41,813 nt of DNA. Source: Rhodospirillales bacterium (lineage in GTDB: Bacteria > Pseudomonadota > Alphaproteobacteria > BOG-932 > Roseiterribacteraceae). The notes beneath the pieces were generated by a model. That model saw nothing but the letters and a program-made list of their open reading frames with translations. It ran no database searches and was not told the DNA's origin. Below, piece by piece: positions 1 to 7,831 of this stretch. The number at the start of each line of letters is the position of its first letter. Position 1 is the first letter of the stretch. Location: assembly GCA_028291345.1 (NCBI GenBank), contig JAQGIF010000203.1:1-41813 (forward strand), written 5' to 3'. Made by a program: the position numbers and the translations under genes.

Positions 1-102
1 GAGGACCGCGCGGTGGGCGAGCCCGACGGCGCGGCGGACGCGCTGTTTCTTGTCGGCCAGCGGCTGACTCTTGCGCCGGTCCCGGGCTCGCGCCACCGCC
101 AT
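1..102 (-). CDS. Possible 5' end of an unidentified leftward gene, cut by the window edge
   Basis: A leftward open frame starts at an ATG at 102 and runs off the window. Nearly every codon ends in G or C, as in the real genes here, and the roughly 34 visible residues are rich in Arg, Lys and Ala. No family is recognisable. An alternative ATG at 130 is in another frame and gives a Gly/Arg/Pro-rich product that looks less natural. The reason to take it seriously is a LexA-type box (135-149) just upstream, which would make this a DNA-damage-inducible gene. It lies downstream of the acyl-CoA synthetase gene, on the same strand. Confidence 0.25.
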   Translation of the reverse strand, partial: MAVARARDRRKSQPLADKKQRVRRAVGLAHRAVL

Positions 103-134
103 GTCCCGCGCCGCCTGCTCGGCGGCACATCTAT

Positions 135-149
135 GAACGCGAAGAGAAC
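135..149 (-). promoter_or_regulatory. LexA (SOS) box, GAAC-N7-GAAC
   Basis: The plus strand reads GAAC, seven bases, GAAC, which is GTTC-N7-GTTC on the minus strand. This matches exactly the direct-repeat LexA site known for Alphaproteobacteria. It is intergenic, between the stop of the acyl-CoA synthetase gene and a putative leftward start at 102 or 130. Function is inferred from motif and position. Confidence 0.5.
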
Positions 150-255
150 ATTATCGGACACCATATCAAGTGGTTTCACAATTGCGGGTGAAAGTCGCCC
201 AGGCTCGCCCAAGCCGCGCCGTGCGCGGCGGCGGAAGGCGCTGCGCTCTTCCCCC

Positions 256-2205
256 CTACGGTGTGCGGTGAGCGACTGCGGCGAGGATCGCGTCCAACGA
301 TTCAGGATCGTCCAATCCGGTCGTGTCGCTCAGTATTTGCCCCTGTTGAACGGCTTCGCGAAGAAGGCGGCGCATGATCTTGCCGGCCCGCGTCTTGGGG
401 ATGGAGCGCGTGACATAGACGCGCTGCAGATGGGCAATCCCGCCGATCGCGGCATCGACAGCCGCCGTTACCGCCGTTTCCACCTGCATGCGATCCGCCC
501 CCGCCATCAACACTACGAATGCGACCGGCACGGTGCCCTTGACCCCATCATTGATGCCGACCACGGCCGCTTCCGCAACGCCTATCTGCGCCGTCACCGC
601 CGATTCGATTTCCATCGTACTGATCCGGTGCGCGGCGACGTTGATGACGTCGTCGCTTCGTCCAACGACCCATAGATGGCCGTCCGGATCCAGTATCGCC
701 CTGTCCGATGACTGGTAGCGGCCCGGGAATGTCGCGAAATAGCCCTTCACATAGCGCGGGTGATCGTCCCAGATCGTGCGGGCCAGGGTCGGGAACGGGT
801 GTGTCAGAACGAGGTTTCCGGGGGTTCCCGGTGTGACCGGCCCACCATTGTCGTCCAATATCTCATAGCCATGACCGGGTACGGTGCGTCCGCAAGAACC
901 GGCTTTGATGTCATCGACGCCGGCGATCGGATAGGTCCAGGTCGAGCCCGTTTCGCTCTGGCCATAGGCGTTTATGATTGGCACGCCGGACCCGATATGC
1001 CGCGCGGTCCAATGAAATGTGTCGATATCGAGCGGTTCGCCTTGCAGGCTGATCAACCTCAGGCACGGCAATGGATGGCGCGTGGCGAGCGCGTCGCCGG
1101 TGCCGCGCAGCATGCGGGCCAGGGTTGGCGCGGCCAGCAGCTTGGTCACGCCATGGCGTTCCATGATTTCGTAAAACCGGGAATGGCTGGGCGTATCGAG
1201 CGCGCCCTCATAGCAGAGCATCGTCATGCCATGGGCGAGGCCGCCAATGACGGCCTGGATCGGGAAGGTAAGCCAGCCAACATCGGCGGCGCACCAATAG
1301 ACGTCGTTCTCCTCCGGGTTGATCTGCCATTGCACATTGGCCCAGGTGCCGAGCAGAAATCCGGCAACGCTGTGCACCAGCCCCTTGGGTTTGGCCTCTG
1401 TGCCGCTGGTGAAGATTAGAAACGATGGCTCGTTGGCTTCGAGCGGCAGGCAGGGGCAGTCAGTCGATTGGGCCGCAACCAAAGTCTCGTAGGCAACCTC
1501 GCCATCCTGCAAGGCCGGGCGGACGCCGGTGCGATCGATTACCAGAACGCTTAGGACGCTCGGCGTGTTGAGGCGCGCCTGCCGTAGATTGCCGAGCAGC
1601 GGTATCACACGGCCGCGTCGCAGGCTGCCATCCGCGGTGATGACGAGTTTCGCGTGCGCGGTTTGCAGCCGGAGTGCGACCGCGTCGGGCGAAAATCCCG
1701 CGAACAGAACCGTGTAGATCGCCCCGATGCGATTGCAGGCATGGATTGCGGCAAAGGCCTCCGGGAGGTTGGGCAGATAGATGGCGACGACGTCGCCTTT
1801 GCCGATCCCCTGCGATTTGAGGCCGTTGGCCAGCTGCGCAACCGCATCCTGCAATTCAAGATAGGTCAACGTGCGGACCTCACCATCCTCACCCTCCCAA
1901 ATGATTGCGGTGCGGCCGGCGGTGACAGGATTTTCGGCATGGCGATCGACGCAATTGTCGGCGACGTTGATCGTGCCACCGCTGAAATAGCGGAGATCGC
2001 CGAAGCCACCCTCGCGCAGCCTGTCCCACGGTCGCGACCAGCGGAAATGTTTCGCCACCCAGGCCCAATAGGCGTCGGGACCGTCGGCCTCAATCTGCCG
2101 GGCCTCGGCCAGGCGGGCTTCCTGCGCCCGCGACCGGAATTCCGGTGCCAGCGGGATGACGGGTTCGCGCATCAGCGCGGCGAGGATATCGTCGGATATG
2201 GTCAA
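256..2205 (-). CDS. Acetyl-CoA-synthetase-like acyl-CoA synthetase (AMP-forming) with altered motifs
   Basis: This 649-residue protein aligns along its length with acetyl/propionyl-CoA synthetases, which activate a carboxylate through an acyl-adenylate. It has the adenylation P-loop (FTSGTEAKPKG), the hinge region (GRSDDVIN) and the C-terminal PKTRAGK motif with the catalytic, acetylation-prone Lys. Three signatures differ from true Acs. The usual SGSTGKPKG is SGTEAKPKG, VSGHR is VAAHR, and the acyl-pocket WWQTETG is AYGQSETG, so the Trp that restricts the pocket to acetate is Gly. A larger acyl substrate is therefore likely. The start is TTG, preceded by AGAGGA about ten bases upstream; the next in-frame ATG is residue 12. 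The gene follows rsmA by 16 bp and is probably co-transcribed with it. Confidence 0.8.
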   Translation of the reverse strand: MTISDDILAALMREPVIPLAPEFRSRAQEARLAEARQIEADGPDAYWAWVAKHFRWSRPWDRLREGGFGDLRYFSGGTINVADNCVDRHAENPVTAGRTAIIWEGEDGEVRTLTYLELQDAVAQLANGLKSQGIGKGDVVAIYLPNLPEAFAAIHACNRIGAIYTVLFAGFSPDAVALRLQTAHAKLVITADGSLRRGRVIPLLGNLRQARLNTPSVLSVLVIDRTGVRPALQDGEVAYETLVAAQSTDCPCLPLEANEPSFLIFTSGTEAKPKGLVHSVAGFLLGTWANVQWQINPEENDVYWCAADVGWLTFPIQAVIGGLAHGMTMLCYEGALDTPSHSRFYEIMERHGVTKLLAAPTLARMLRGTGDALATRHPLPCLRLISLQGEPLDIDTFHWTARHIGSGVPIINAYGQSETGSTWTYPIAGVDDIKAGSCGRTVPGHGYEILDDNGGPVTPGTPGNLVLTHPFPTLARTIWDDHPRYVKGYFATFPGRYQSSDRAILDPDGHLWVVGRSDDVINVAAHRISTMEIESAVTAQIGVAEAAVVGINDGVKGTVPVAFVVLMAGADRMQVETAVTAAVDAAIGGIAHLQRVYVTRSIPKTRAGKIMRRLLREAVQQGQILSDTTGLDDPESLDAILAAVAHRTP

Positions 2206-2221
2206 CCCCAGGCGTCCTCTG

Positions 2222-3082
2222 TTAGTGGGACATGCCTTCCCATATCACGGCGAGCCGCCTGAACGCATCGACGTTCAATTCCTCCGCCCGCGAGGTTTGA
2301 TCGATTCCGGCGGATTCGAGCAGGGCAATCGGATCCGGCGTGAATGCGCGCAACCCGGCGCGCAGCATCTTGCGGCGCTGGGCGAAAGCGGCGGCGACGA
2401 CGCGTTCCATCGCGGCGAAGCTTGGCTCGTCCGGCCCCATCGTGCGCGGCGTCAGCCGGACGATCGACGACACGACATTGGGCGGTGGGGTGAAAGCGGC
2501 GGCGGGGACGTCGAACACCAGTTCGACTTCGGTCAGCCATTGGGCCATCACCGATAGCCGGCCATAATCCTTGCTGCGTGGCGATGCGGCCAGCCGCAGC
2601 GCGACCTCGCGCTGGAACATCAACGTCATTCCGGTGAAGCTTGCCGCCTGTTTCAGCCAGCCGATCAGCAGCGGCGTCGCTACATTGTAGGGCAGATTGG
2701 CAATGATCGCCTTTGGGCCAGGTGCCAGTTCGGCCGGATCGATCTGGAGAGCGTCGGCATGGATCAGTGTCAGTCGGCCGTCGGCGCGCTCGACCAACGA
2801 CTGCAGAGCGGCGACGCAGCGCGGGTCGCGCTCGACGGCGATGACCCGCTCGGCGGCGCTGTCGAGCAGCGCGCGGGTCAGGCCGCCGGGGCCCGGTCCG
2901 ATTTCGATAGCCGTCACCCCGGTCAGATCTCCGGCTGCGCGGGCGATCTTCGCGGTCAGGTTGAGATCGAGCAGAAAATGCTGGCCCAGCCTTTTGTCGG
3001 CGTCGAGCTGCCAAGCCTTGATGACCTCACGCAGTGGCGGCAAGGCCGGGGGCGGAAGACCGGAGATGGAATCAGCCGCCAC
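2222..3082 (-). CDS. rsmA: 16S rRNA (adenine1518/1519-N6)-dimethyltransferase
   Basis: RsmA (KsgA) dimethylates two adjacent adenines in the 3' hairpin of 16S rRNA during late 30S assembly, using S-adenosylmethionine. The sequence has the family N-terminus KRLGQHFLLD, the SAM-binding motif EIGPGPGG (about residues 60-67) and the target-base motif NLPYN (about 129-133). The frame stays open upstream inside pdxA, so the start is uncertain. I chose the GTG at 3082, which overlaps the pdxA stop and gives 286 residues, close to the family norm. A surA-pdxA-rsmA order is common in proteobacteria, and the overlap suggests translational coupling. The acyl-CoA synthetase gene follows 16 bp downstream. 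Confidence 0.93.
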   Translation of the reverse strand: MAADSISGLPPPALPPLREVIKAWQLDADKRLGQHFLLDLNLTAKIARAAGDLTGVTAIEIGPGPGGLTRALLDSAAERVIAVERDPRCVAALQSLVERADGRLTLIHADALQIDPAELAPGPKAIIANLPYNVATPLLIGWLKQAASFTGMTLMFQREVALRLAASPRSKDYGRLSVMAQWLTEVELVFDVPAAAFTPPPNVVSSIVRLTPRTMGPDEPSFAAMERVVAAAFAQRRKMLRAGLRAFTPDPIALLESAGIDQTSRAEELNVDAFRRLAVIWEGMSH

Positions 3083-4064
3083 GGGCGAGCTTGGCGGCGA
3101 GATTGAGCGCGGCGATGAGACTGTCTGGATTGGCAGTTCCAGTACCGGCGATGTCGAGCGCGGTGCCGTGGTCCGGCGAGGTCCTGACGAAATCGAGCCC
3201 CAGCGTGACGTTGACGCCATGATCGTAATCGATGGTCTTAAGCGGAATCAGCGCCTGATCATGATAATGACAGATGGCGACGTCATAGGTTTCGCGCGCG
3301 CGGGCGTGGAACATGGTATCGGGCGATTTCGGGCCTTCGACGTTCCAGCCTTCGGCGCGCAGAGCGGCGATGGCGGGAATCACGATCTCGATCTCCTCAC
3401 GCCCCAAGGTCCCATCTTCGCCGGCATGCGGATTGACGCCGGCGATCGCAAGGCGCGGCTGTGCGACCCCGAACCGGTTGCGCAGCGCTTCGCCCGCTAT
3501 GCGGGCCTTGGTGACGATCGCCTCGATGCTGAGCGTGTCCAAGGCGGTGCGAAGCGATTCGTGCACCGTCACCGGCACCACCCGCAAACCGTCGATCACC
3601 AGCATCATCACTGGCGGAGAGCTGATTCCGGCGAGCGCGGCTAGGAATTCGGTGTGGCCGGGATAGGAAAATCCGGCGGCATAGAGTGTGCTTTTCTGGA
3701 TCGGATTGGTGACGATGGCCGAAGCCTGGCCGCCGGCAACCAAGGCATGGCCGCGGGTAATGCTCGCGATCACTGCAGCCGCGTTGCCGGTGTCGAGCCG
3801 TCCGGGTGTGGAGATGACGGGTTGGTCGAGCGACAGTACCGGCAGGCTTCCGGCGAAGCGCGCCCCCGTCGGTGATGCGATCGCCGCGATCGGAATATCG
3901 ACCCCGATCAGGCCGGCAAGTTTGCGCAGCCTGTCAGGGTCGTCGATGATAAAAAATGGCGCGACCGGCTGCGTATCGCGAGCCAGCCACGCCTTGATCG
4001 CGATTTCCCCGCCAATGCCGGCGGGTTCGCCCATCGTCAGGCAGAGCGGCGGTATGTCCGCCAT
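3072..4064 (-). CDS. pdxA: 4-hydroxythreonine-4-phosphate dehydrogenase
   Basis: PdxA oxidises 4-phosphohydroxy-L-threonine with NAD; the product decarboxylates to 3-amino-1-hydroxyacetone phosphate, which PdxJ uses to make pyridoxine phosphate. The 330-residue protein opens with the family signature TMGEPAGIG. It carries the metal-binding histidines in YPGHTEF and CHYHDQAL, and the late TSPDHGTALDIAG motif. Length and full motif set indicate an intact enzyme. It starts at an ATG 23 bp after surA, and its end overlaps the proposed rsmA start by about 11 bp, so it sits in the middle of the surA-pdxA-rsmA operon. Confidence 0.96.
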   Translation of the reverse strand: MADIPPLCLTMGEPAGIGGEIAIKAWLARDTQPVAPFFIIDDPDRLRKLAGLIGVDIPIAAIASPTGARFAGSLPVLSLDQPVISTPGRLDTGNAAAVIASITRGHALVAGGQASAIVTNPIQKSTLYAAGFSYPGHTEFLAALAGISSPPVMMLVIDGLRVVPVTVHESLRTALDTLSIEAIVTKARIAGEALRNRFGVAQPRLAIAGVNPHAGEDGTLGREEIEIVIPAIAALRAEGWNVEGPKSPDTMFHARARETYDVAICHYHDQALIPLKTIDYDHGVNVTLGLDFVRTSPDHGTALDIAGTGTANPDSLIAALNLAAKLARGG

Positions 4065-4087
4065 GCGTCGATCCTCTCAAGACGGCG

Positions 4088-5386
4088 TTAGACCCGAACG
4101 TCGACGAAGCCGGAGGAGCGCAGGTCGCTCAGATAGCGCTGCTGCTGCATGTCGAGCCGCTCGAGATATAGTTGGCTGCCAACCTGCTCCTTGGTCGGCG
4201 GCTCGCGCTTCGGCGGGTCCTTCCGTGCGCAGACCATGAACAGCATCATGCCGTCATTGGTCGGAACTGGCTGGCTTATCTGGTTGACCTGCAACGAGGC
4301 GACGGCGACGGCGATGCCCTGGGGCAGCTCCGACAGTTTCGTCATCTGTCCGGGTTTGCCCAGGTCGCCGCCCAGACCGTCACGCTTGCCCTTTTCGTCG
4401 ACCGCCTGGCAGTTGGGTAGGCCGGCTCCGACCTTTTGCGCCTCCTCGACGAGGCGCGGCAGATCTTCCTTGGTCGGTTGCTTGGTGAACGGGATCAATA
4501 CGTTTTTCAGGTGAACCTCCGAAAGGGCGGGGTCTCCCGCCAGCGCATCGCCCTTTGCTCGCACCAGGACAATATGATAGCCCGATTGTGTGCGTATTGG
4601 TGCGCTGACCTGGCCGACCGGCAAATCGCGGATCGTCTTGTCGATCTCGTCCGGCAGCTCGCCGTCCTGGACTGTGCCTAGATCGCCGCCTTGGGCGGCG
4701 CCGGCCGCCTGGCTGAATTGCTGCGCCAGCTTCGCGAAATTCGCGCCTTGCTGAAGCTGCTCCTCGAGATTGGCAGCAAAAGCCCTGACCCGCTCATCGT
4801 CCGACGGGGAGTCGACCGCGAGGAAAATTTCGAAGACGCGATATTGTTTCTTGTCGACATTGGCCATCATCTTGGAATAGGCCGCCTCGATCTCATCGTC
4901 CGTCACTTCGATCCGACGGCGGATTTCCTTCTGGATGACCTTCCGCCACGCGGCCTGAGCCATCGTCTGCTTCTCCAAAGTCGAGAAAGGTATGCCTTGC
5001 TTGGCTAGCAGTTCCTTCAACTGATCGAGCGTCTGATGATTGGACTCTGCAGTTTGCTTGAGTTCGTTCGCGACCTCCTCCTTATCGACCGTCAGCTTCA
5101 GGCGCTTGGCCTCCTGGATGCGCAGTTGATCGTCGATCAGCGACCGGAGCACCTGAGCTGATATCTTATCGCGCACTTCCGGCTTATCGGGATAATTGCC
5201 GGCCAGCATGGCCAGTTTGATCCGGCCATTCAGATCGCCCTCGGAAATCGCCTCGTCATTCACGACGGCGACGATCTTTTGCTCAGGCTCGGTAGCGCGT
5301 GCGCGCCCTGCCGGCAGGACGAGGACGATCGAGGCGATAACCGCACAGGCGGCAGTGCAGAACAGGGTCGGTCGAATATCGGTCAT
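4088..5386 (-). CDS. surA: Periplasmic chaperone / peptidyl-prolyl isomerase SurA
   Basis: SurA escorts unfolded outer-membrane beta-barrel proteins, including LptD, across the periplasm to the BAM complex. The 432-residue product starts at the ATG at 5386, which gives a clean signal peptide (hydrophobic residues about 9-26, cleavage near ARA-TE at 31/32). Next come the SurA N-terminal chaperone domain (about 35-160) and two parvulin domains (about 181-285 and 300-405), ending in a short C-terminal helix. An upstream extension would run into lptG and hide the signal peptide, so I rejected it. Only 34 bp separate it from lptG, where many relatives carry lptD. Confidence 0.93.
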   Translation of the reverse strand: MTDIRPTLFCTAACAVIASIVLVLPAGRARATEPEQKIVAVVNDEAISEGDLNGRIKLAMLAGNYPDKPEVRDKISAQVLRSLIDDQLRIQEAKRLKLTVDKEEVANELKQTAESNHQTLDQLKELLAKQGIPFSTLEKQTMAQAAWRKVIQKEIRRRIEVTDDEIEAAYSKMMANVDKKQYRVFEIFLAVDSPSDDERVRAFAANLEEQLQQGANFAKLAQQFSQAAGAAQGGDLGTVQDGELPDEIDKTIRDLPVGQVSAPIRTQSGYHIVLVRAKGDALAGDPALSEVHLKNVLIPFTKQPTKEDLPRLVEEAQKVGAGLPNCQAVDEKGKRDGLGGDLGKPGQMTKLSELPQGIAVAVASLQVNQISQPVPTNDGMMLFMVCARKDPPKREPPTKEQVGSQLYLERLDMQQQRYLSDLRSSGFVDVRV

Positions 5387-5420
5387 GGCACCAATTCTAG
5401 TAATTGCGTCCGGGAACGCG

Positions 5421-6521
5421 TCAGCCATCCTCCAGGTACAGCAACGCGCCGATCCCGCCAAGCAGGCTGAGTCCGGCGGGCGTCCAAGCCGCCAGTGTTA
5501 TCGGGATGGTTTCCGACTCCCCCAGCGCGCGAACGACGTTACCGAGGAAAAATAGCGCAAATGCGGCAACGATGCCGGTTGCAATGACAAAAAGCGTTCC
5601 TCCGCGGCGGGTTTGACGCAGAGCGGCAGCGGCGGCGATCAGCACCAGGCCGCCATACAGGAACGGTTCAGCCAGCAGTTCCAGATATTGCAGACGCAGC
5701 CTGATCGCCGAAATCCCAGTCGCTTCCATTGTCTGGATATAATGCAGGATGGTCCAGAAGGAGTGGCTTTTGGGTGACGCGAATATTTCTTGGATCTTGG
5801 TCGGTGTCATATCGGTCGCCACCGTGGTCTGGGGAACAAAGGTCGGCGGTTCATCCGGACGATTGGGATAGTTGAGGTTGCCGCCCTTGATGACCCAGCT
5901 CGTCCCAACCAGGGCCGCATCGGGCGCGTCTAGCCGTCCGGTCAGCTGATCGCTGTTAGTCAGGAAATAGATTGATACGTCCTTTAGCCTCCAGGTCGAC
6001 GAATCGACATTGCGCGCATGGATGATCGTATAGGAATCAGGGCCGCTCTGACGCAGCCAAAGGCCGCCGGCCGAAAGGTCGATCGTGCTGCTCTTACCTC
6101 TTAGCAGCGTATTGTCCATCTGCTCGAAGCGAGCGCTGAAGGCCGAACCAACCGGATTGATCACCGTCACCTTGATGACGCCGATCACGACTGCGACCAG
6201 TATTGCGGGCGCCAGGAAACCCCAGGCGGACACGCCGACGGCGCGCAGGACCACCAGCTCGCTGCTCCGGGTCAACCGCCAGAATGTGAATAATGCGCCG
6301 AATAATATCGCGAATTGAAAGAGCTGCTGGCCGACTTCCGGCAGCTGGAAGAACGACATTTTGGCGATTTGTGCGAACGTCACTTCCGGGTGGCTGGCTG
6401 CCCGGCGGATCAGTTCCAGCGTGTCGATCAAATAGATCACCATCAGCAAGACGGTGACGAAGATCATGAAGCTGACGAAAAACTGGCGGCTGAGATATTT
6501 CAGCAAAGTGAGGGAGTTCAT
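5421..6521 (-). CDS. lptG: LPS export ABC transporter permease LptG
   Basis: LptG is one of two inner-membrane permeases of the LptB2FG transporter, which extracts lipid A-based glycolipid and passes it to the LptC-LptA bridge. The 366-residue protein has the YjgP/YjgQ layout: N-terminal transmembrane helices (one at about residues 15-35 and two more by 120), a periplasmic beta-jellyroll (about 135-265) and three C-terminal helices. The SELVVLRAVGVS stretch is the conserved cytoplasmic coupling helix. The ATG at 6521 overlaps the lptF stop as ATGA, so the two are translationally coupled. An upstream extension inside lptF was rejected. No lptD follows in the 34 bp before surA. Confidence 0.92.
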   Translation of the reverse strand: MNSLTLLKYLSRQFFVSFMIFVTVLLMVIYLIDTLELIRRAASHPEVTFAQIAKMSFFQLPEVGQQLFQFAILFGALFTFWRLTRSSELVVLRAVGVSAWGFLAPAILVAVVIGVIKVTVINPVGSAFSARFEQMDNTLLRGKSSTIDLSAGGLWLRQSGPDSYTIIHARNVDSSTWRLKDVSIYFLTNSDQLTGRLDAPDAALVGTSWVIKGGNLNYPNRPDEPPTFVPQTTVATDMTPTKIQEIFASPKSHSFWTILHYIQTMEATGISAIRLRLQYLELLAEPFLYGGLVLIAAAAALRQTRRGGTLFVIATGIVAAFALFFLGNVVRALGESETIPITLAAWTPAGLSLLGGIGALLYLEDG

Positions 6522-7675
6522 GCGGCCTGCCAAAAAACTGCCCAGCGCGGCAGAACACGTAAGAGCCACAGGCGCCAGGGTTGGAACCCGTCATTGGCAT
6601 GGGCAAAAAGCAGGAGAACAACGACGATGGGTCCGAGCGCCGCCAGATAGAGCAGCGGAATGGCGGCCCAATTGTTGCGCGCGAAGTTGGCGAGGCTGAT
6701 CGAGGCGCCCTCGATCAGCAGGACCATGACCGCGCCGGCGATGATGCGGCGGCTTTGACCGCGCCGATCGAAATGTCCGCCCAGCAGTGTGTAAAGCCCG
6801 ACCAGGGTCAGCGCCAAAGCAAAAAACGGGCTGCCGATGCGGTTATGCGCCTCGGCCCGGAAGGCGCTGCCAAATCCTTTGTCGCTCTCGCCCTGCACGC
6901 CCGACAAAAGCTCGGGCAGCGTGCGTTCGCTGGGTTCCTTCCAGCGCGCGGTCAAGGCTTCGGCGACCTGCTGCAGATCGACGGTGCCGCGCTCGAATTC
7001 GGTGGTGCGCGGCCGACCGGTGACAGCGTCGACCTCCTGGCGGCTGACATTATAGACGACGATTTCGGGGCCGTGATCGCCATCGACGAGAACCCCGCGT
7101 TTGGCGACAGTGGTAGTTGGACGTCCGTTCGATTGTTCCTGATAGATCAATATGCCCAATAGGTCGCCGTTGGGTTCTCGCTCGCGGACATAGATCGTCA
7201 TCTTGTCGCCGATTGCGTTGAAGACTCCGGCATTGAGCGGCGCGCCGGCAAACTGGGTGCGGGTGATATCCTGCAGCGTCTTCAGCCGCTCATTGGCGAG
7301 CGGGGCGACGAATGCATTCAGAATGAAGACGATCGTCGCAACGATCGCGCCTAACGCCAGGGCCGGCATCGCTAGGCGCCACTGGCTGAGGCCCAGCGCG
7401 CGCAGCACGATCAATTCGCTTTCCGCAGTCAGCTTGTTATAGACGAAGAGGATCACAGTGAAGAAAATGATCGGCAGAACCACGGCGACGATCGGGGGCA
7501 TCGCCAGCATCACGAGGAACAGAAACAACCCCACCGGCGCGCCGCCATTGATCGCTAATTCGAAGAACTTCAGAGACTCGATCAGCCAGGCGACAAGGCT
7601 GACGATCACCGTCGCGATGAGAGTCGAAACCGCCAGATTTCGAAACAGATAGCGGGAGATCAGGCTGGCGTTCAT
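6518..7675 (-). CDS. lptF: LPS export ABC transporter permease LptF
   Basis: LptF pairs with LptG in the LptB2FG exporter. The 385-residue product shows the same fold: membrane helices near residues 12-35, 55-80 and 100-125, a periplasmic jellyroll in the middle, and C-terminal helices after about residue 285. The coupling-helix motif ESELIVLRALGLSQW is well conserved. I chose the ATG at 7675 because the start of a helix-bearing N-terminus follows directly and a longer frame would enter the promoter region. It is first in the leftward lptFG-surA-pdxA-rsmA operon and divergent from pepA. Confidence 0.92.
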   Translation of the reverse strand: MNASLISRYLFRNLAVSTLIATVIVSLVAWLIESLKFFELAINGGAPVGLFLFLVMLAMPPIVAVVLPIIFFTVILFVYNKLTAESELIVLRALGLSQWRLAMPALALGAIVATIVFILNAFVAPLANERLKTLQDITRTQFAGAPLNAGVFNAIGDKMTIYVREREPNGDLLGILIYQEQSNGRPTTTVAKRGVLVDGDHGPEIVVYNVSRQEVDAVTGRPRTTEFERGTVDLQQVAEALTARWKEPSERTLPELLSGVQGESDKGFGSAFRAEAHNRIGSPFFALALTLVGLYTLLGGHFDRRGQSRRIIAGAVMVLLIEGASISLANFARNNWAAIPLLYLAALGPIVVVLLLFAHANDGFQPWRLWLLRVLPRWAVFWQAA

Positions 7676-7714
7676 GCGATCGCTAGTTGTGGCGGGATGT
7701 TGTGGATAGGCCAG

Positions 7715-7764
7715 TCTATCGTTTCGCCACTGGCTTTGACAAATTTTTCCCGATAGCGTTCTGT
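7715..7764. promoter_or_regulatory. Divergent lptF / pepA promoters with overlapping -35 boxes
   Basis: On the plus strand a perfect -35 TTGACA lies at 7736-7741, with a weak -10 (TTCTGT) 17 bp further at 7759-7764, directed at pepA. On the minus strand a -35 TTGTCA occupies 7742-7737 and a -10 GATAGA lies at 7720-7715 after 16 bp, directed at lptF. The two -35 hexamers share five bases, so RNA polymerase should not be able to bind both at once. Confidence 0.45.
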
Positions 7765-7831
7765 CGCGCAATTAGAAATCAACCCCCCGTTCGGCTCGGG
7801 CGATTTTCAAATCTAAGGGAGCGGTTCCGCG

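Noticed and set aside
3083-3220. Extra 46 residues at the N-terminus of RsmA
   Set aside because: They lie within the conserved end of pdxA and have no similarity to RsmA proteins.
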